From Flavobacteriales bacterium UBA7430 (GTDB lineage Bacteria; Bacteroidota; Bacteroidia; Flavobacteriales; UBA7430): 54,824 nt of DNA. The stretch's first letter is position 1. Every line of letters starts with the position of its first letter. This document shows positions 1 to 8,631 of the stretch, in pieces. A program made the translations under genes and the position numbers. The stretch covers positions 1 to 54,824 of the forward strand of contig DLQO01000077.1 of NCBI GenBank assembly GCA_002478765.1. The letters are read 5' to 3'. The notes beneath the pieces are model-generated. The model was given only the letters and a program-made list of their open reading frames with translations, was not told the DNA's origin and ran no database searches.

Positions 1-546
1 ATGTACAAAACGATTCTAAACATATTTTTCATGTCCTTGCTCTCTATTTTCTCTTCCGGCAAAGCTCAAAACACAAATTCCATCCATCATCTGAGTTATA
101 CCTCCATCGATGGAAACCCTATTGATTTGAAATCCCATGAGGGCAAATACCTACTTTTTGTCAACGTTGCTTCGGAGTGCGGTTTCACATCGCAATACGA
201 AGATTTAGAAAAGCTTTATGAAAAATTCCAAGATCAACTGGTGGTTATCGGATTGCCTTGCAATCAATTTGGAGGCCAAGAACCTGGAAATGAAAACGAC
301 ATTCAAAACTTTTGTCAGATCAACTACGGCGTAAGCTTTCCACTATCTGAAAAAATAGATGTTAAAGGACAAGACCAACACCCTATTTACAAGTGGCTTA
401 CCGACAAAGCAGAAAATGGAATGTCTTCCAGTTCTGTAAAATGGAATTTCCAAAAATACTTGATAGATCCAGAGGGTAAATTCGTTAACTATTACTACTC
501 TTTCACAAAACCACTCAGTGAAAAAATCACCAAACATTTCAAGTAA
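1..546 (+). CDS. Secreted glutathione peroxidase-like thiol peroxidase
   Basis: This is a glutathione peroxidase family protein that would reduce peroxides with thiols, in bacteria usually thioredoxin rather than glutathione. The peroxidatic cysteine sits in ASECGFT (about residues 58-64), followed by the family block LPCNQFGGQEPG and the tryptophan motif VKWNFQKYLI, so the Cys-Gln-Trp-Asn catalytic set is present. It is the cysteine form, not selenocysteine. The first 22 residues are hydrophobic and end in KAQ, a likely Sec signal peptide, so the enzyme probably acts in the periplasm. The 181-aa length is normal. The ATG lies exactly at the window edge, so an upstream start cannot be excluded. 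The next gene starts 3 nt after the stop and is probably co-transcribed. Confidence 0.92.
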   Translation: MYKTILNIFFMSLLSIFSSGKAQNTNSIHHLSYTSIDGNPIDLKSHEGKYLLFVNVASECGFTSQYEDLEKLYEKFQDQLVVIGLPCNQFGGQEPGNENDIQNFCQINYGVSFPLSEKIDVKGQDQHPIYKWLTDKAENGMSSSSVKWNFQKYLIDPEGKFVNYYYSFTKPLSEKITKHFK

Positions 547-549
547 ATC

Positions 550-1368
550 ATGCCCCTAAAACTCCTGGCCTCCCTACTCATTTGTATGAGTAACCTCTAC
601 GCGCAAAACATCTTTCAAGGTACGATTGCCGATCGTGAAACGAAACAATCGATCGCTTTTGTAAATATTGGTGTCGTTAATCAAAATACAGGTACCGTTT
701 CTGACCTTAATGGCTTTTTTAGTCTAAAAATCAATGCCTCTAAAAAAGAAGAAACAATTAAATTTTCGATGATTGGTTACGAAAACTATACACTGAACAC
801 AACATCTTTCTTCAATGAATTTAATTCAGGTGATACCCTGTATTTAAGACCTGAGGTATTTGAATTGTCTGAAATCGTATTGTCTGAAAAAAAATGGCGA
901 AGTAAAACTCTGGGGAATAAAACCAAATCCAAATCGATGTCCACAGGTTTCACCAACAACGAATTGGGAAATGAAATAGGAATCATCATACCCGTAAAGG
1001 ATTCCCCTACGGTTTTGGAATCCTTTAATTTTCAAGTCAATGAAAACCAATACAAACCACTTGTATTTAGAGTGAATATCTACACGTTGAAAAATGGACT
1101 ACCTGACCGCTCTTTGATTTACGAAAACATCATCGTAAAGACATCCCAAAAAAACGGGATGATGCAGATAGATCTCCGCGCTTATAACATCTGGGTCGAA
1201 GAAGACTTTTACATCGGTCTGGAATGGATTCAAGATTTAGGCAACAAAAGTCTTTTATTCTCCGCCGATCGATTCTCCGGATCTATTGTCAACCGACAAA
1301 CCAGTCAAGGCAAATGGAACATCGTAAAAGGTTTGGGTTTAGGATTTCATGTAAAAGTGAAATACTAA
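550..1368 (+). CDS. Secreted protein with carboxypeptidase-regulatory-like domain
   Basis: A 272-aa exported protein. A signal peptide (residues 1-19, ending in YAQ) is followed by a beta-sandwich of the CarboxypepD_reg-like type: FQGTIADRETKQSIAFVNIG, then GTVSDLNGFFSLKI. This domain is very common at the N-terminus of Bacteroidota surface proteins and TonB-dependent receptors. Here no plug or barrel follows. The remaining 170 residues look beta-rich but match no family I can name. It follows the peroxidase gene by 3 nt and converges with the gene on the other strand, whose stop is 20 bp away. Function unknown; an outer-membrane or cell-surface role is inferred. Confidence 0.75.
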   Translation: MPLKLLASLLICMSNLYAQNIFQGTIADRETKQSIAFVNIGVVNQNTGTVSDLNGFFSLKINASKKEETIKFSMIGYENYTLNTTSFFNEFNSGDTLYLRPEVFELSEIVLSEKKWRSKTLGNKTKSKSMSTGFTNNELGNEIGIIIPVKDSPTVLESFNFQVNENQYKPLVFRVNIYTLKNGLPDRSLIYENIIVKTSQKNGMMQIDLRAYNIWVEEDFYIGLEWIQDLGNKSLLFSADRFSGSIVNRQTSQGKWNIVKGLGLGFHVKVKY

Positions 1369-1388
1369 AAAGTCAACAAACTCTAAAA

Positions 1389-2588
1389 TCAGAAATTAAA
1401 TACATCGTTGAAAATCAAGTAAACCCCAATGGAATGATCGAACTGATGTTTCTTGCTTTTTACCGTCCCTAAAGACAAATCTGAGTCGTTTAACTGTAAA
1501 AAGCCTTCCCACTGAAAACCAAGCTTAACCTTGGGAGCCAAAAACTTTTCGTAAAACAGTTTTGTAAAAACCAATTCTCTATATGGTTCTGTAAGCTCAG
1601 CATAGGTTTGGTCTAAAACACCGTTCCAATGGTTGATGTTTGTTTTGAGAGAATGCGTTTGAAACATTTCATTACCCTTTATAGACACAAATTGATCTGC
1701 ACGATAATACCCCAATAAAAAGCTCAAATCTTTGCGCTTGTAATCAAGCGTTAAATAATGAGCGTCTCCGCTTTCAAAAGGGTATTCAGGAGAATTGGAT
1801 TCAGCTTGATGATATAGGTAGTAATACGACAGCACAATATCGTTCCTTAAAGTATTGAATTTGTATTCAATTCCGAGCGAAGCGTTGAAAGCATTTTGGG
1901 TTCCCGCAGAGCTTTCTGTATCGCTGTTGTATCTGTTGTTGATTTGTCCGCCTTTGTGTTGCATTAGAAATTGAATCGGAAACGACAACTGGTCTAAAAG
2001 TGCCAGTCGAGAAACAGAACCAAAGGTGAAAACCTCACGTTCATTGTCTTGTTTTCGGATGTAATTTTCCCAATCAAGCCATAGTTCAGACCTCACATTC
2101 CTAGAAGTGTATTGATAAGCAATCCCGCTTTCGAGCACCTCACTACTCAATAGTTTCTCACTACCCATCAATGGCTCTATCAAACGGTGATTGTCTCTTG
2201 CATACAAATTCCCTATGGTAAAGTGATGCTTCTCATTGACATACTTAAAGCTAAAGGTGGGAATCACCTTATCTAAAGATTCTTCACCAAAATATTTCAA
2301 TAAAAAGAGCCCTGATCTGAACTGAGCTTGGTTACTAGGGTTGTAAATAAACTCAGGATGAACTTGAGATCCTAAGAGGGTTAGACCGTCACTGATATCA
2401 TTAAAATACTCATTGTTTTTAATAAAACTAAGATGGTTCAGCTCCAGCCCAACATCTTGGATGTGAAAACTGTTATCGCCTTCAGGGACATAGAACACAG
2501 AATTTTGAGCATAAGTAAAGGGTGATAACGCAAAAACCGACACGATGAGTAAACTCAATTGATGTCCTATGTATTTTAATGATTTCAT
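1389..2588 (-). CDS. Predicted outer-membrane beta-barrel protein, function unknown
   Basis: About 399 aa. I chose the ATG at 2588 because it gives a clean signal peptide (MKSLKYIGHQLSLLI..., ending TYAQ) and has GAAAGG about 9 nt upstream. An ATG-less extension to 2651 (TTG) would bury that signal. The mature protein alternates polar and aromatic residues in the manner of a beta-barrel porin and has no obvious catalytic motif. It ends in NDVFNF, with an aromatic terminal residue as expected for barrel proteins. I do not recognise a named family. It converges with the preceding gene; upstream lie the remains of a nitroreductase gene. Confidence 0.6.
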   Translation of the reverse strand: MKSLKYIGHQLSLLIVSVFALSPFTYAQNSVFYVPEGDNSFHIQDVGLELNHLSFIKNNEYFNDISDGLTLLGSQVHPEFIYNPSNQAQFRSGLFLLKYFGEESLDKVIPTFSFKYVNEKHHFTIGNLYARDNHRLIEPLMGSEKLLSSEVLESGIAYQYTSRNVRSELWLDWENYIRKQDNEREVFTFGSVSRLALLDQLSFPIQFLMQHKGGQINNRYNSDTESSAGTQNAFNASLGIEYKFNTLRNDIVLSYYYLYHQAESNSPEYPFESGDAHYLTLDYKRKDLSFLLGYYRADQFVSIKGNEMFQTHSLKTNINHWNGVLDQTYAELTEPYRELVFTKLFYEKFLAPKVKLGFQWEGFLQLNDSDLSLGTVKSKKHQFDHSIGVYLIFNDVFNF

Positions 2589-2746
2589 AGAATAATGCCT
2601 TTCAAAATTTGGGTTGACGAAGCTGAACATCCTCAAGCCTTGCTTGTTCACAATACTACAAAATAATTTGCAACAAAAAGCACGAGCAATCTAGGATGAC
2701 TCCCAAATCGCTCTACATTCAAATCAACCTTTATTGTTGTAAACAA

Positions 2747-3050
2747 TCAGTCTAGTACAGTAACTAAATCTTCTTTGCATTTCCTAACTTTTTTTCTGGT
2801 TCACCAACCAATCCTTATCCGCATCTCTGTAACCTAAAGGAAGCATCACACAGCAGCGTAACCCCTTTTCTCTCAGATCCAAAATTTCATCTACGGCTTC
2901 TGGCTCAAAAACTTCAAAAGGTTGCAGGCCGCTGGATGTTGGTGCCAGAGATACAGCCTCTATGATATTGTCAATTTTTTCTTGAGGTATTTTTTGACCG
3001 TTCATGGCTTTGGTCGCATAATGCCAATTTAATTTATCTAATAATTCCAT
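2747..3050 (-). pseudogene. Nitroreductase family gene, internally deleted and frameshifted
   Basis: The N-terminus (LNWHYATKAMNGQKIPQEKI, then LAPTSSGLQPFEVF) is that of a ~210-aa NfsB-type FMN nitroreductase. After residue ~47 it jumps straight to the family's C-terminal block EPEAVDEILDLREKGLR...LGYRDADKDWLVNQKK, so about 120 codons are missing in frame. The reading frame then stops at KKS. Removing one A from the run of seven at about 2790-2796 restores KKVRKCKEDLVTVLD up to a TGA at 2747, which matches the usual family ending. Two independent lesions mark it as a dead gene. It sits 16 nt downstream of the broken hchA and was probably in the same operon. Confidence 0.85.
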
Positions 3051-3066
3051 AAGAGTGTTTTTGAGG

Positions 3067-3919
3067 TTACTTTAATTCTTTCAGCAGGGTATGTGCTGCT
3101 AATTTACCCAATTCATTTGAAGCCAAAGGGCTTGCACCGGTAATAAGTTTACGATCCAAGCAAACTGATTTGTCGGCTTTTGTATTAACCAGCTCAACCC
3201 CTAAATCTTTGAGTCTTTCACTCACACCACAAGGCATGTGTCCAGGCAGATAACCGATCATTGGGGTCATTTTATCAACCGAGTCTGGGAAAACTGCCAT
3301 CCTATACCCTTTGTAAAGAAAGGGCTTACCATTGAGCATTGTAGATAAGAAAGAGCCTGGTCCGTGACAAATGGAAAGCGTAAACAAGTCGCTTTGATGA
3401 GCCCAATTCAATAGCTTTCCTACATTATTGTCTTCAGGAATACCTAACATCGATCCGTGACCTCCGGGCACAAAAACAGCTGCATAAGAATCTACCTCTG
3501 AAAGTGATGTCTCTACAAAACTTTTCAAGCTTGTCGGTTGCTCAAAATTCAACTTGTAGGCATCGTAAATGCCTTTAACATTTTCGTCATCGTAAGGAAA
3601 AGCCCACTGTTCAAAAACCACAGGTTTACCTGTAGGTGATACAATTACAAATTCAAAACCCGCATTTTAGAGGTGCAATATCGGCACCAATGCCTCTACC
3701 GGACGATTCCCCGTAGAAAATAAAGTACCGTTTTGCATTTTCATGTTTTTCTGTTCTGTAAAAAGAACCAAAACTTTGGACTTCGAGCCCTCATATTTTG
3801 GGTAAGATGTATGATCGAAATCTGTTTTACGAACCGTACCTAGCTTTAGAGCTAGTTTTGATGGACTGTAAGAGCCGTCTGACTCCAACTTAGGGGCCAA
3901 TCCAAATATTTTTAAGCAT
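3067..3919 (-). pseudogene. hchA: hchA (Hsp31, glyoxalase III/deglycase) interrupted by an in-frame stop
   Basis: Two stretches in the same frame together make an Hsp31/HchA protein of the DJ-1/PfpI superfamily. The upstream part (to 3667) contains NGTLFSTGNRPVEALVPILHL. A TAA at 3667-3669 follows, and then, without a frame change, NAGFEFVIVSPTGKP and the rest, including the catalytic-cysteine motif SICHGPGSF and the block KLITGASPLASN. In E. coli HchA the same stretch reads LHAAGFEFEVATISG, so the stop replaces one residue. The probable original ATG (3917-3919) is out of frame with the body by one base at a short A run, and an in-frame TTG is at 3900. HchA detoxifies methylglyoxal and acts as a chaperone. 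This copy should not give full-length protein unless the stop is a sequencing error. Confidence 0.85.
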
Positions 3920-3993
3920 CCTTTTCTTTCTTATTCATTCACAGTAAAAATACAATGCGCCTTGCAGAAAGAAATTAACCTAGGATAATAAAA

Positions 3994-4623
3994 TCATCTA
4001 CGCACTTTTTCGGAGCGGATACGACTCAGGCTTTGTTGGGTGATCCCCAAGTAGGATGCAATATGATAATTGGGCGTATCCTGTTCGATGTGCGGGTATT
4101 GTTTTAAAAACAAATCATACCGCTCGGAGGCTGTCAGCTGCAACTGATTCAAAATTCTTTTGTGCAAACTTACTACGTGCCTTTCTAAATTCTTCCTTTG
4201 AAACACTTCAAATTCAGGAAACTCTTCGTGTATTTCCGCCAAGTCTTTGGAATTAAACTTTATAATTCTGGAATCTTTGACACACTCTACGGTAAGGGTG
4301 GCAGGCTCACTGTTGTATACGGCAATAAAATCGCTAATCCACCAGTCTTTAATGGCAAACTGTAAGGTATGTTCTTTACCATTTTTATCTATACAATAAG
4401 AACGAAGGCAGCCCCCCAAAACAAAGTACGTATTGTAAACAGCTTGCCCCTGTTCAATGAGTATTGTTCCTTTGGCGACATCCAATTCTTTTGAAATGGA
4501 ATAAACCTTCGCTTCAGCCTCTTCGCTGAGGGATATGCTGTTTTTTATTTTGTGAATTAAGGCTTCCAAATTTACTCCAGTGGTTGGTTCTGATTTAAAG
4601 TGTTTTGATCGCTTTCGAATCAA
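3994..4623 (-). CDS. Crp/Fnr family transcriptional regulator
   Basis: Up to 209 aa. A cyclic-nucleotide-binding fold (about residues 35-130, with KGTILIEQGQAVYNTYFVLGG) is followed by a C-terminal helix-turn-helix that reads PNYHIASYLGITQQSLSRIRSEK. This is the short Bacteroidota type. The furthest start is a TTG at 4623. A second TTG at 4569 is preceded by GGAG and would remove 18 poorly conserved residues, so the start is uncertain. It lies just upstream of and parallel to the broken hchA and nitroreductase genes, which it may have regulated. The effector is unknown, and cAMP binding should not be assumed. Confidence 0.85.
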   Translation of the reverse strand: MIRKRSKHFKSEPTTGVNLEALIHKIKNSISLSEEAEAKVYSISKELDVAKGTILIEQGQAVYNTYFVLGGCLRSYCIDKNGKEHTLQFAIKDWWISDFIAVYNSEPATLTVECVKDSRIIKFNSKDLAEIHEEFPEFEVFQRKNLERHVVSLHKRILNQLQLTASERYDLFLKQYPHIEQDTPNYHIASYLGITQQSLSRIRSEKVRR

Positions 4624-4707
4624 ATATAATCGAATTCAATGAAAGAAAGAAGGCTAGAAATAAGCCTTTATCAGAATGACATCCAATCTCTTTTTGGAAA
4701 GGGTCCA

Positions 4708-5610
4708 CTAATAAGAAATTAAGCTTTCATCGATTGCCTTATTAAGAAGGGAGGGCTCACTGCTTGGTCCAATAGCTAAAAGCTTAGGTCCCGTAATTGG
4801 AATTCCATTAAAAGGTCTTATAAACACCTTCCCATCGGGAGTCCTTTCAAAATAAGTATAGCGCTGTTCCTCACCGATTTTAGTACAACCTTTCACTCGC
4901 AAGATCGTATTCGGAAGGGAACGACATACAGCATAAATAGAATCTAAATGGGGTAAGTCAGGTAAATCAACAGAACAAGAAGACCAATGCGATTTATGGT
5001 GATCCATTTTTTTAGCTTCATTTTTTGAGGGTAAAAGTTTAGGGAGAAGAGATACATCAATGGCATCCATGGTTATGATTTCAGCCAAGGGATTGATCTC
5101 TATTAGTTCTTCAATCACCTCAGCTTTTCGTGACTCTGAGATGTCCTTAGTGTGTGTGAGAACCATCAAAGAAGAGACTTGAACCTGATTGGACTCCAGC
5201 TCATTATGAACGCCTCGTTTTTGCCAATTTTTCACATCCACAACAGACACTTGAATGGGCGGTAAAAAACGAGGGTCTACTCCAACGCCAAGGAACTCCA
5301 TGAGAGCGCAAGAATCTGAGGTCCCATTAGCCTCTATAAATGTAATCCCATTGGGACGCTCTGGGATACGATTTACATAATTTCTGAGTTCATTGATCCC
5401 ACTACAACAAATACAACTCCCCGTGAGTGCCCTAATATAAACGGGGTCAATCTTATCGGTAAACTGGAGTGCGTCTAGATTTGCATTTTCATAATCATTA
5501 AGTACGATAAAAGGCTTCCAGCCCGAATCTATACTTTTGCTAATCAAATGTCTTAACAGAGTGGTCTTTCCCGCTCCCAAGAAACCCACAATTGTGATGA
5601 TAGCTTCCAT
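4708..5610 (-). CDS. COG0523 (CobW/P47K) GTPase, short form
   Basis: A 300-aa G3E-family GTPase. It has Walker [15 protein letters not shown] (residues 9-22), the metal-binding motif CICC (about 66-69) in the setting GSCICCSGINEL, a Walker B/switch region EANGTSDSC, and LTHTKD in place of the canonical NKxD guanine-specificity motif. A CobW_C-like domain follows (RVKGCTKI...). COG0523 proteins deliver or insert metal ions. The family includes CobW, NHase activators and the zinc metallochaperones ZigA/ZNG1. It is the last gene of the minus-strand operon that starts at 8301, separated from the longer paralogue by 126 nt. Its metal is unknown; zinc is inferred from context. Confidence 0.85.
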   Translation of the reverse strand: MEAIITIVGFLGAGKTTLLRHLISKSIDSGWKPFIVLNDYENANLDALQFTDKIDPVYIRALTGSCICCSGINELRNYVNRIPERPNGITFIEANGTSDSCALMEFLGVGVDPRFLPPIQVSVVDVKNWQKRGVHNELESNQVQVSSLMVLTHTKDISESRKAEVIEELIEINPLAEIITMDAIDVSLLPKLLPSKNEAKKMDHHKSHWSSCSVDLPDLPHLDSIYAVCRSLPNTILRVKGCTKIGEEQRYTYFERTPDGKVFIRPFNGIPITGPKLLAIGPSSEPSLLNKAIDESLISY

Positions 5611-5736
5611 GATTTCTTAAATTTTAACCAGTCCAGTGTCAATGTGATTTCTATCCCTAAAAGACTTAAGCCCCTTCTCTATCGTTTTAAAAGTGCCCAA
5701 GCCCTGATTTTGCTCTATAAACGCACTCTTGATGGG

Positions 5737-6957
5737 CTAAATTTCTTCCGGAAAAGGATCCCGAAACGGGATGTTTTCATCAAACAAATCTTGTTCGTGA
5801 TCTTGCAACAAACACTGTTCAAGCTGAGCAATCATTTTTTCTTTTTCTACGTCTTGTCCAATGAAGACCAACTCATTCATTCTATCACCCCATTGCTTAC
5901 TCCACTTTTCTTCGATATAATCTTTATTGTCTACAAAAGCTTGATAATTTACGCGTTCGCTAAAGGGCATACTTACCCACCAGACACCTGCACTTTCCAT
6001 CCTTGAAGAACCACCTGCTTGACTGAAGTTGATGGCTTCATTTGATCTAGACGCCAACCAAAACAAGCCCTTAGCTCTGATTACTGTACTTGGATAATCC
6101 TCGTTCAGGTATTTCCAAAATCTTTCCGGGTGAAACGGCTTTTGATTTCTAAAAACGAATGAAGAAATGCCGTATTCTTCTGTTTCTGGTGTGTGTGTTC
6201 CGCCTTCCAATTCCTTTTGCCAACCAGCCGAGTTTTGAGCCTCATCGAAATCAAATAATTTAGTATTCAAGATTTCTTTGGGGTCCACTTTACTAAAATC
6301 AGAAGTTAAGATTTTAGCTCCGGGATTAAGCTTTTGAATAGACGCTTTTAGAAGCCCAACTGTATTGGCATCAACCAGATCCGTTTTATTCAAAATAATC
6401 ACATTGGCAAATTCTATTTGATCGGTCAACAAATTCACAATGGTTCTAAAGTCGCCTTCCATATCTGTCAGTTTTCGATCTACCAACAATTCATTGGTTC
6501 CAAAATCCTTAAAGAAGTTAAAACAGTCTACCACCGTAACCATGGTGTCAACATAACTAAATTTTGACAAATCAATATCACCCTCCTCGCTAATAAAGCT
6601 AAAGGTTTGAGCTACGGGAACTGGTTCACTTATCCCCGTACTCTCGATCAGCAAATAATCAAATCGATCTTCTTTTGCCAAACGCTCTACTTCTACCATT
6701 AAATCTTCTCGAAGCGTACAGCAGATACAGCCGTTACTCATTTCCACCAATTTTTCTTCGGTTCGAGATAGGGTGTTCTCACTTTTAACCAACTCGGCAT
6801 CTACATTTACTTCACTCATATCATTCACGATCACAGCGACCTTTAAGCCTTCTTTGTTGTGCAAAACATGATTGAGTAATGTTGTTTTCCCAGCGCCTAA
6901 AAATCCGCTTAATACGGTTACAGGTAATTTTTTTGTTATTGAATCTGACTGTACCAT
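5737..6957 (-). CDS. COG0523 GTPase, ZigA-like putative zinc chaperone
   Basis: A 406-aa G3E GTPase. Walker A is [14 protein letters not shown] (residues 18-31), the metal motif is CICC followed by TLREDL (about 76-85), the switch is [13 protein letters not shown], the guanine motif is NKTD, and a CobW_C domain contains [11 protein letters not shown]. The length and the CICCTLRED motif match the zinc-regulated ZigA/YeiR branch. Such proteins are thought to supply zinc to client enzymes when it is scarce. The ATG lies 22 nt inside the upstream 66-aa gene, which suggests translational coupling. A DUF1826 gene and a palindromic operator upstream support a low-zinc role, but this is inference. 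Confidence 0.88.
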   Translation of the reverse strand: MVQSDSITKKLPVTVLSGFLGAGKTTLLNHVLHNKEGLKVAVIVNDMSEVNVDAELVKSENTLSRTEEKLVEMSNGCICCTLREDLMVEVERLAKEDRFDYLLIESTGISEPVPVAQTFSFISEEGDIDLSKFSYVDTMVTVVDCFNFFKDFGTNELLVDRKLTDMEGDFRTIVNLLTDQIEFANVIILNKTDLVDANTVGLLKASIQKLNPGAKILTSDFSKVDPKEILNTKLFDFDEAQNSAGWQKELEGGTHTPETEEYGISSFVFRNQKPFHPERFWKYLNEDYPSTVIRAKGLFWLASRSNEAINFSQAGGSSRMESAGVWWVSMPFSERVNYQAFVDNKDYIEEKWSKQWGDRMNELVFIGQDVEKEKMIAQLEQCLLQDHEQDLFDENIPFRDPFPEEI

Positions 6958-7136
6958 TGAATGATGTTGTTTAGGTGTTGTTCGCCATAAAGCGAAATAA
7001 AATTTTTTGTTTCAATATGGGTCTTGTCTTGATAAACTGCAAGACGTTGTAAAGCGAATTCTTTTGTCAAATTTACTTTACAGTCTTTTGTTATGCAGTT
7101 TACCCAATCGTTAAATGTATGAGGTATCATCTCCAA
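6936..7136 (-). CDS. Small uncharacterised protein in the metal operon (66 aa)
   Basis: A 66-aa protein that I cannot assign to a family. It is soluble and predicted helical, with two cysteines five residues apart (NCITKDCKV) and His/Tyr residues near the end. Its start lies 10 nt inside the end of the DUF1826 gene and its end lies 22 nt inside the start of the ZigA-like gene. Two overlaps on both sides in the same direction make it hard to dismiss as chance. The overlaps imply coupled translation and roughly equal amounts with its neighbours. A partner or client of the GTPase is possible, but nothing in the sequence proves it. Confidence 0.7.
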   Translation of the reverse strand: MEMIPHTFNDWVNCITKDCKVNLTKEFALQRLAVYQDKTHIETKNFISLYGEQHLNNIIQWYSQIQ

Positions 7137-7792
7137 AGGTTTAAAGATTCGTTTGTATCAATTCTCAGTAAAAGTCGTTTTTCACCACTTTCTTCAATGG
7201 TCGGACTTCGGTGTACAATAGCTTTTGATTCTAATTGCGGATATATCGCTCCTTTCAAAAGAACTACAGCACCTGTTTCAGCTTGTTGAACCCTACTTTC
7301 ATCCAAAACGATAGATTCATTACCACTAGAATCATCCAACGCCCTTCGGTTGATATTATCATCTGTAAGCCATAATGTTCCCGGACCACTGTAAGTACAA
7401 AGCAAGCGTAAATCGTTGACGTCGGTATGAAACCTTCTACACATATTCGTGTTGACGGTGGCCAATAGCAATCGGAAGTTCTTCACATCGGCAACTTTAT
7501 TAAAATGGGTAATAAGTTCCTTAATATCTTGAATTATAAGGCTGTAATTAGACGGGTCCATCGCTTTTCGGACGTCGTTCATTATATCGTCTTTCGTTCC
7601 GCTTGACCTGAATTCAATTTCTTCATCGGATAACTGCTTAATCTCATTCGAAAAAGCACTCACATCTCTTTCATAAATAGCGATGTTAACCTCATCATCA
7701 TGAATGCGATTTAAAATCGATGGACTCGCACCGACTCCCCAATTTGATTCTATTTGATAATCGGTTTTGACGTTTTCTTGTGTACGAATCAT
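7127..7792 (-). CDS. DUF1826 domain protein with HxD...H...R pattern
   Basis: A 221-aa protein matching the DUF1826 family, which is known to sit beside COG0523 genes in zinc-responsive clusters. The conserved core reads CRRFHTDVNDLRLLCTYSGP, then GTLWL, and later IVHRSPTI and GEKRLLLRID. The residues H122, D124, H194 and R206 or R210 have the order and spacing of the metal-binding facial triad and 2-oxoglutarate-binding arginine of Fe(II)/2OG dioxygenases. That assignment is mine and unproven. It has no signal peptide, so it is cytosolic. It follows the NTF2-like gene by 47 nt and overlaps the 66-aa gene by 10 nt. Confidence 0.8.
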   Translation of the reverse strand: MIRTQENVKTDYQIESNWGVGASPSILNRIHDDEVNIAIYERDVSAFSNEIKQLSDEEIEFRSSGTKDDIMNDVRKAMDPSNYSLIIQDIKELITHFNKVADVKNFRLLLATVNTNMCRRFHTDVNDLRLLCTYSGPGTLWLTDDNINRRALDDSSGNESIVLDESRVQQAETGAVVLLKGAIYPQLESKAIVHRSPTIEESGEKRLLLRIDTNESLNLWR

Positions 7793-7839
7793 AGGTTCTA
7801 ATGTTGATCAGTCATGTGATATTTTTCAAAAATAAAATA

Positions 7840-8301
7840 TTAGGCCTTGAATGGAAAGGAAGAATGATGTAAGTCGATTTTTAAATGTCCATCCATAAGC
7901 TTGTATCCAAACGTATATTCGACTTTAGCCTCATGACCTTCTAAATCTGTAAAGAAGTAATTCCCCATGGCAATGGCTCGACGCTCGTCTAAAATGAAAC
8001 CCGAATTCTCAAACCTTACCTTAATCCAAGGGTTAATGGCAAATCCTTTATCTTCTTTACATACACGATCTTCCCCGGCAATAAAGTAGGATAAAGCCTC
8101 TGGTTTTGTAGGTCTAAACTGATCGAACTCACATTTCGTGGGCTTAAACAATACTGATCCTGTTTCAAAAGCGTAACGTTGGTCCAAAAATTCGCTGGCA
8201 AACAATTTGCACTCCGATCTAGAACCCTTTAAAGATCCTATCTTTACAACGCCTGCACCCCATTTCTTTTGGGCCTCAATAACTTGTTCTTTCGTAATCA
8301 T
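7840..8301 (-). CDS. NTF2/SnoaL-like protein, first gene of the metal operon
   Basis: A 153-aa protein with the shape of an NTF2-like fold: an N-terminal helix (MITKEQVIEAQKKWGAGVVKIGS), then beta strands containing VLFKPTK, AMGNYFFTD and KVEYTFGYKLMDGHLKIDLHHS. Proteins of this kind in flavobacteria are often labelled phosphoribosyl-AMP cyclohydrolase, but the length and motifs here do not support that enzyme (HisI), so I do not use the name. It carries several His, Cys and Asp residues that could bind metal. It is cytosolic, with no signal peptide. It is the promoter-proximal gene of the operon running down to 4708. Confidence 0.65.
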   Translation of the reverse strand: MITKEQVIEAQKKWGAGVVKIGSLKGSRSECKLFASEFLDQRYAFETGSVLFKPTKCEFDQFRPTKPEALSYFIAGEDRVCKEDKGFAINPWIKVRFENSGFILDERRAIAMGNYFFTDLEGHEAKVEYTFGYKLMDGHLKIDLHHSSFPFKA

Positions 8302-8631
8302 TTTTCAATAAATTCTATACGTTATGAGTTCATGTTAGATGTATCGTAAATACAGGTTTTCCAGTAAACCCCATTTTGGTTGAAGCTTTGACAATCCCTA
8401 TTTCTAAGGTTAACTTTATAAACCTATGTGTTAAATTTTAATAGTCATTTAAGTGTATGTATTTAAAAAAGAAAAATCAATTTAACAGATCTTTTATCAG
8501 CATAGTCTATTGAAGATGAGTGCGTTGATTTAAAACATCTTTAGTAACACAAACACATATAGATGAACCTAAAATGTTTTCTAATCACCTGAATTTATTT
8601 TTCACCAAAAACATGGAATACAACAAAAGCC

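Noticed and set aside
5644..6006. A 120-codon plus-strand frame overlapping the end of the ZigA-like gene
   Set aside because: It is antisense to a well-supported gene, and its composition is that of reverse-complemented coding DNA.
7840..8301. Phosphoribosyl-AMP cyclohydrolase (HisI)
   Set aside because: The zinc-binding and substrate motifs of HisI are absent; the sequence fits an NTF2-like fold.
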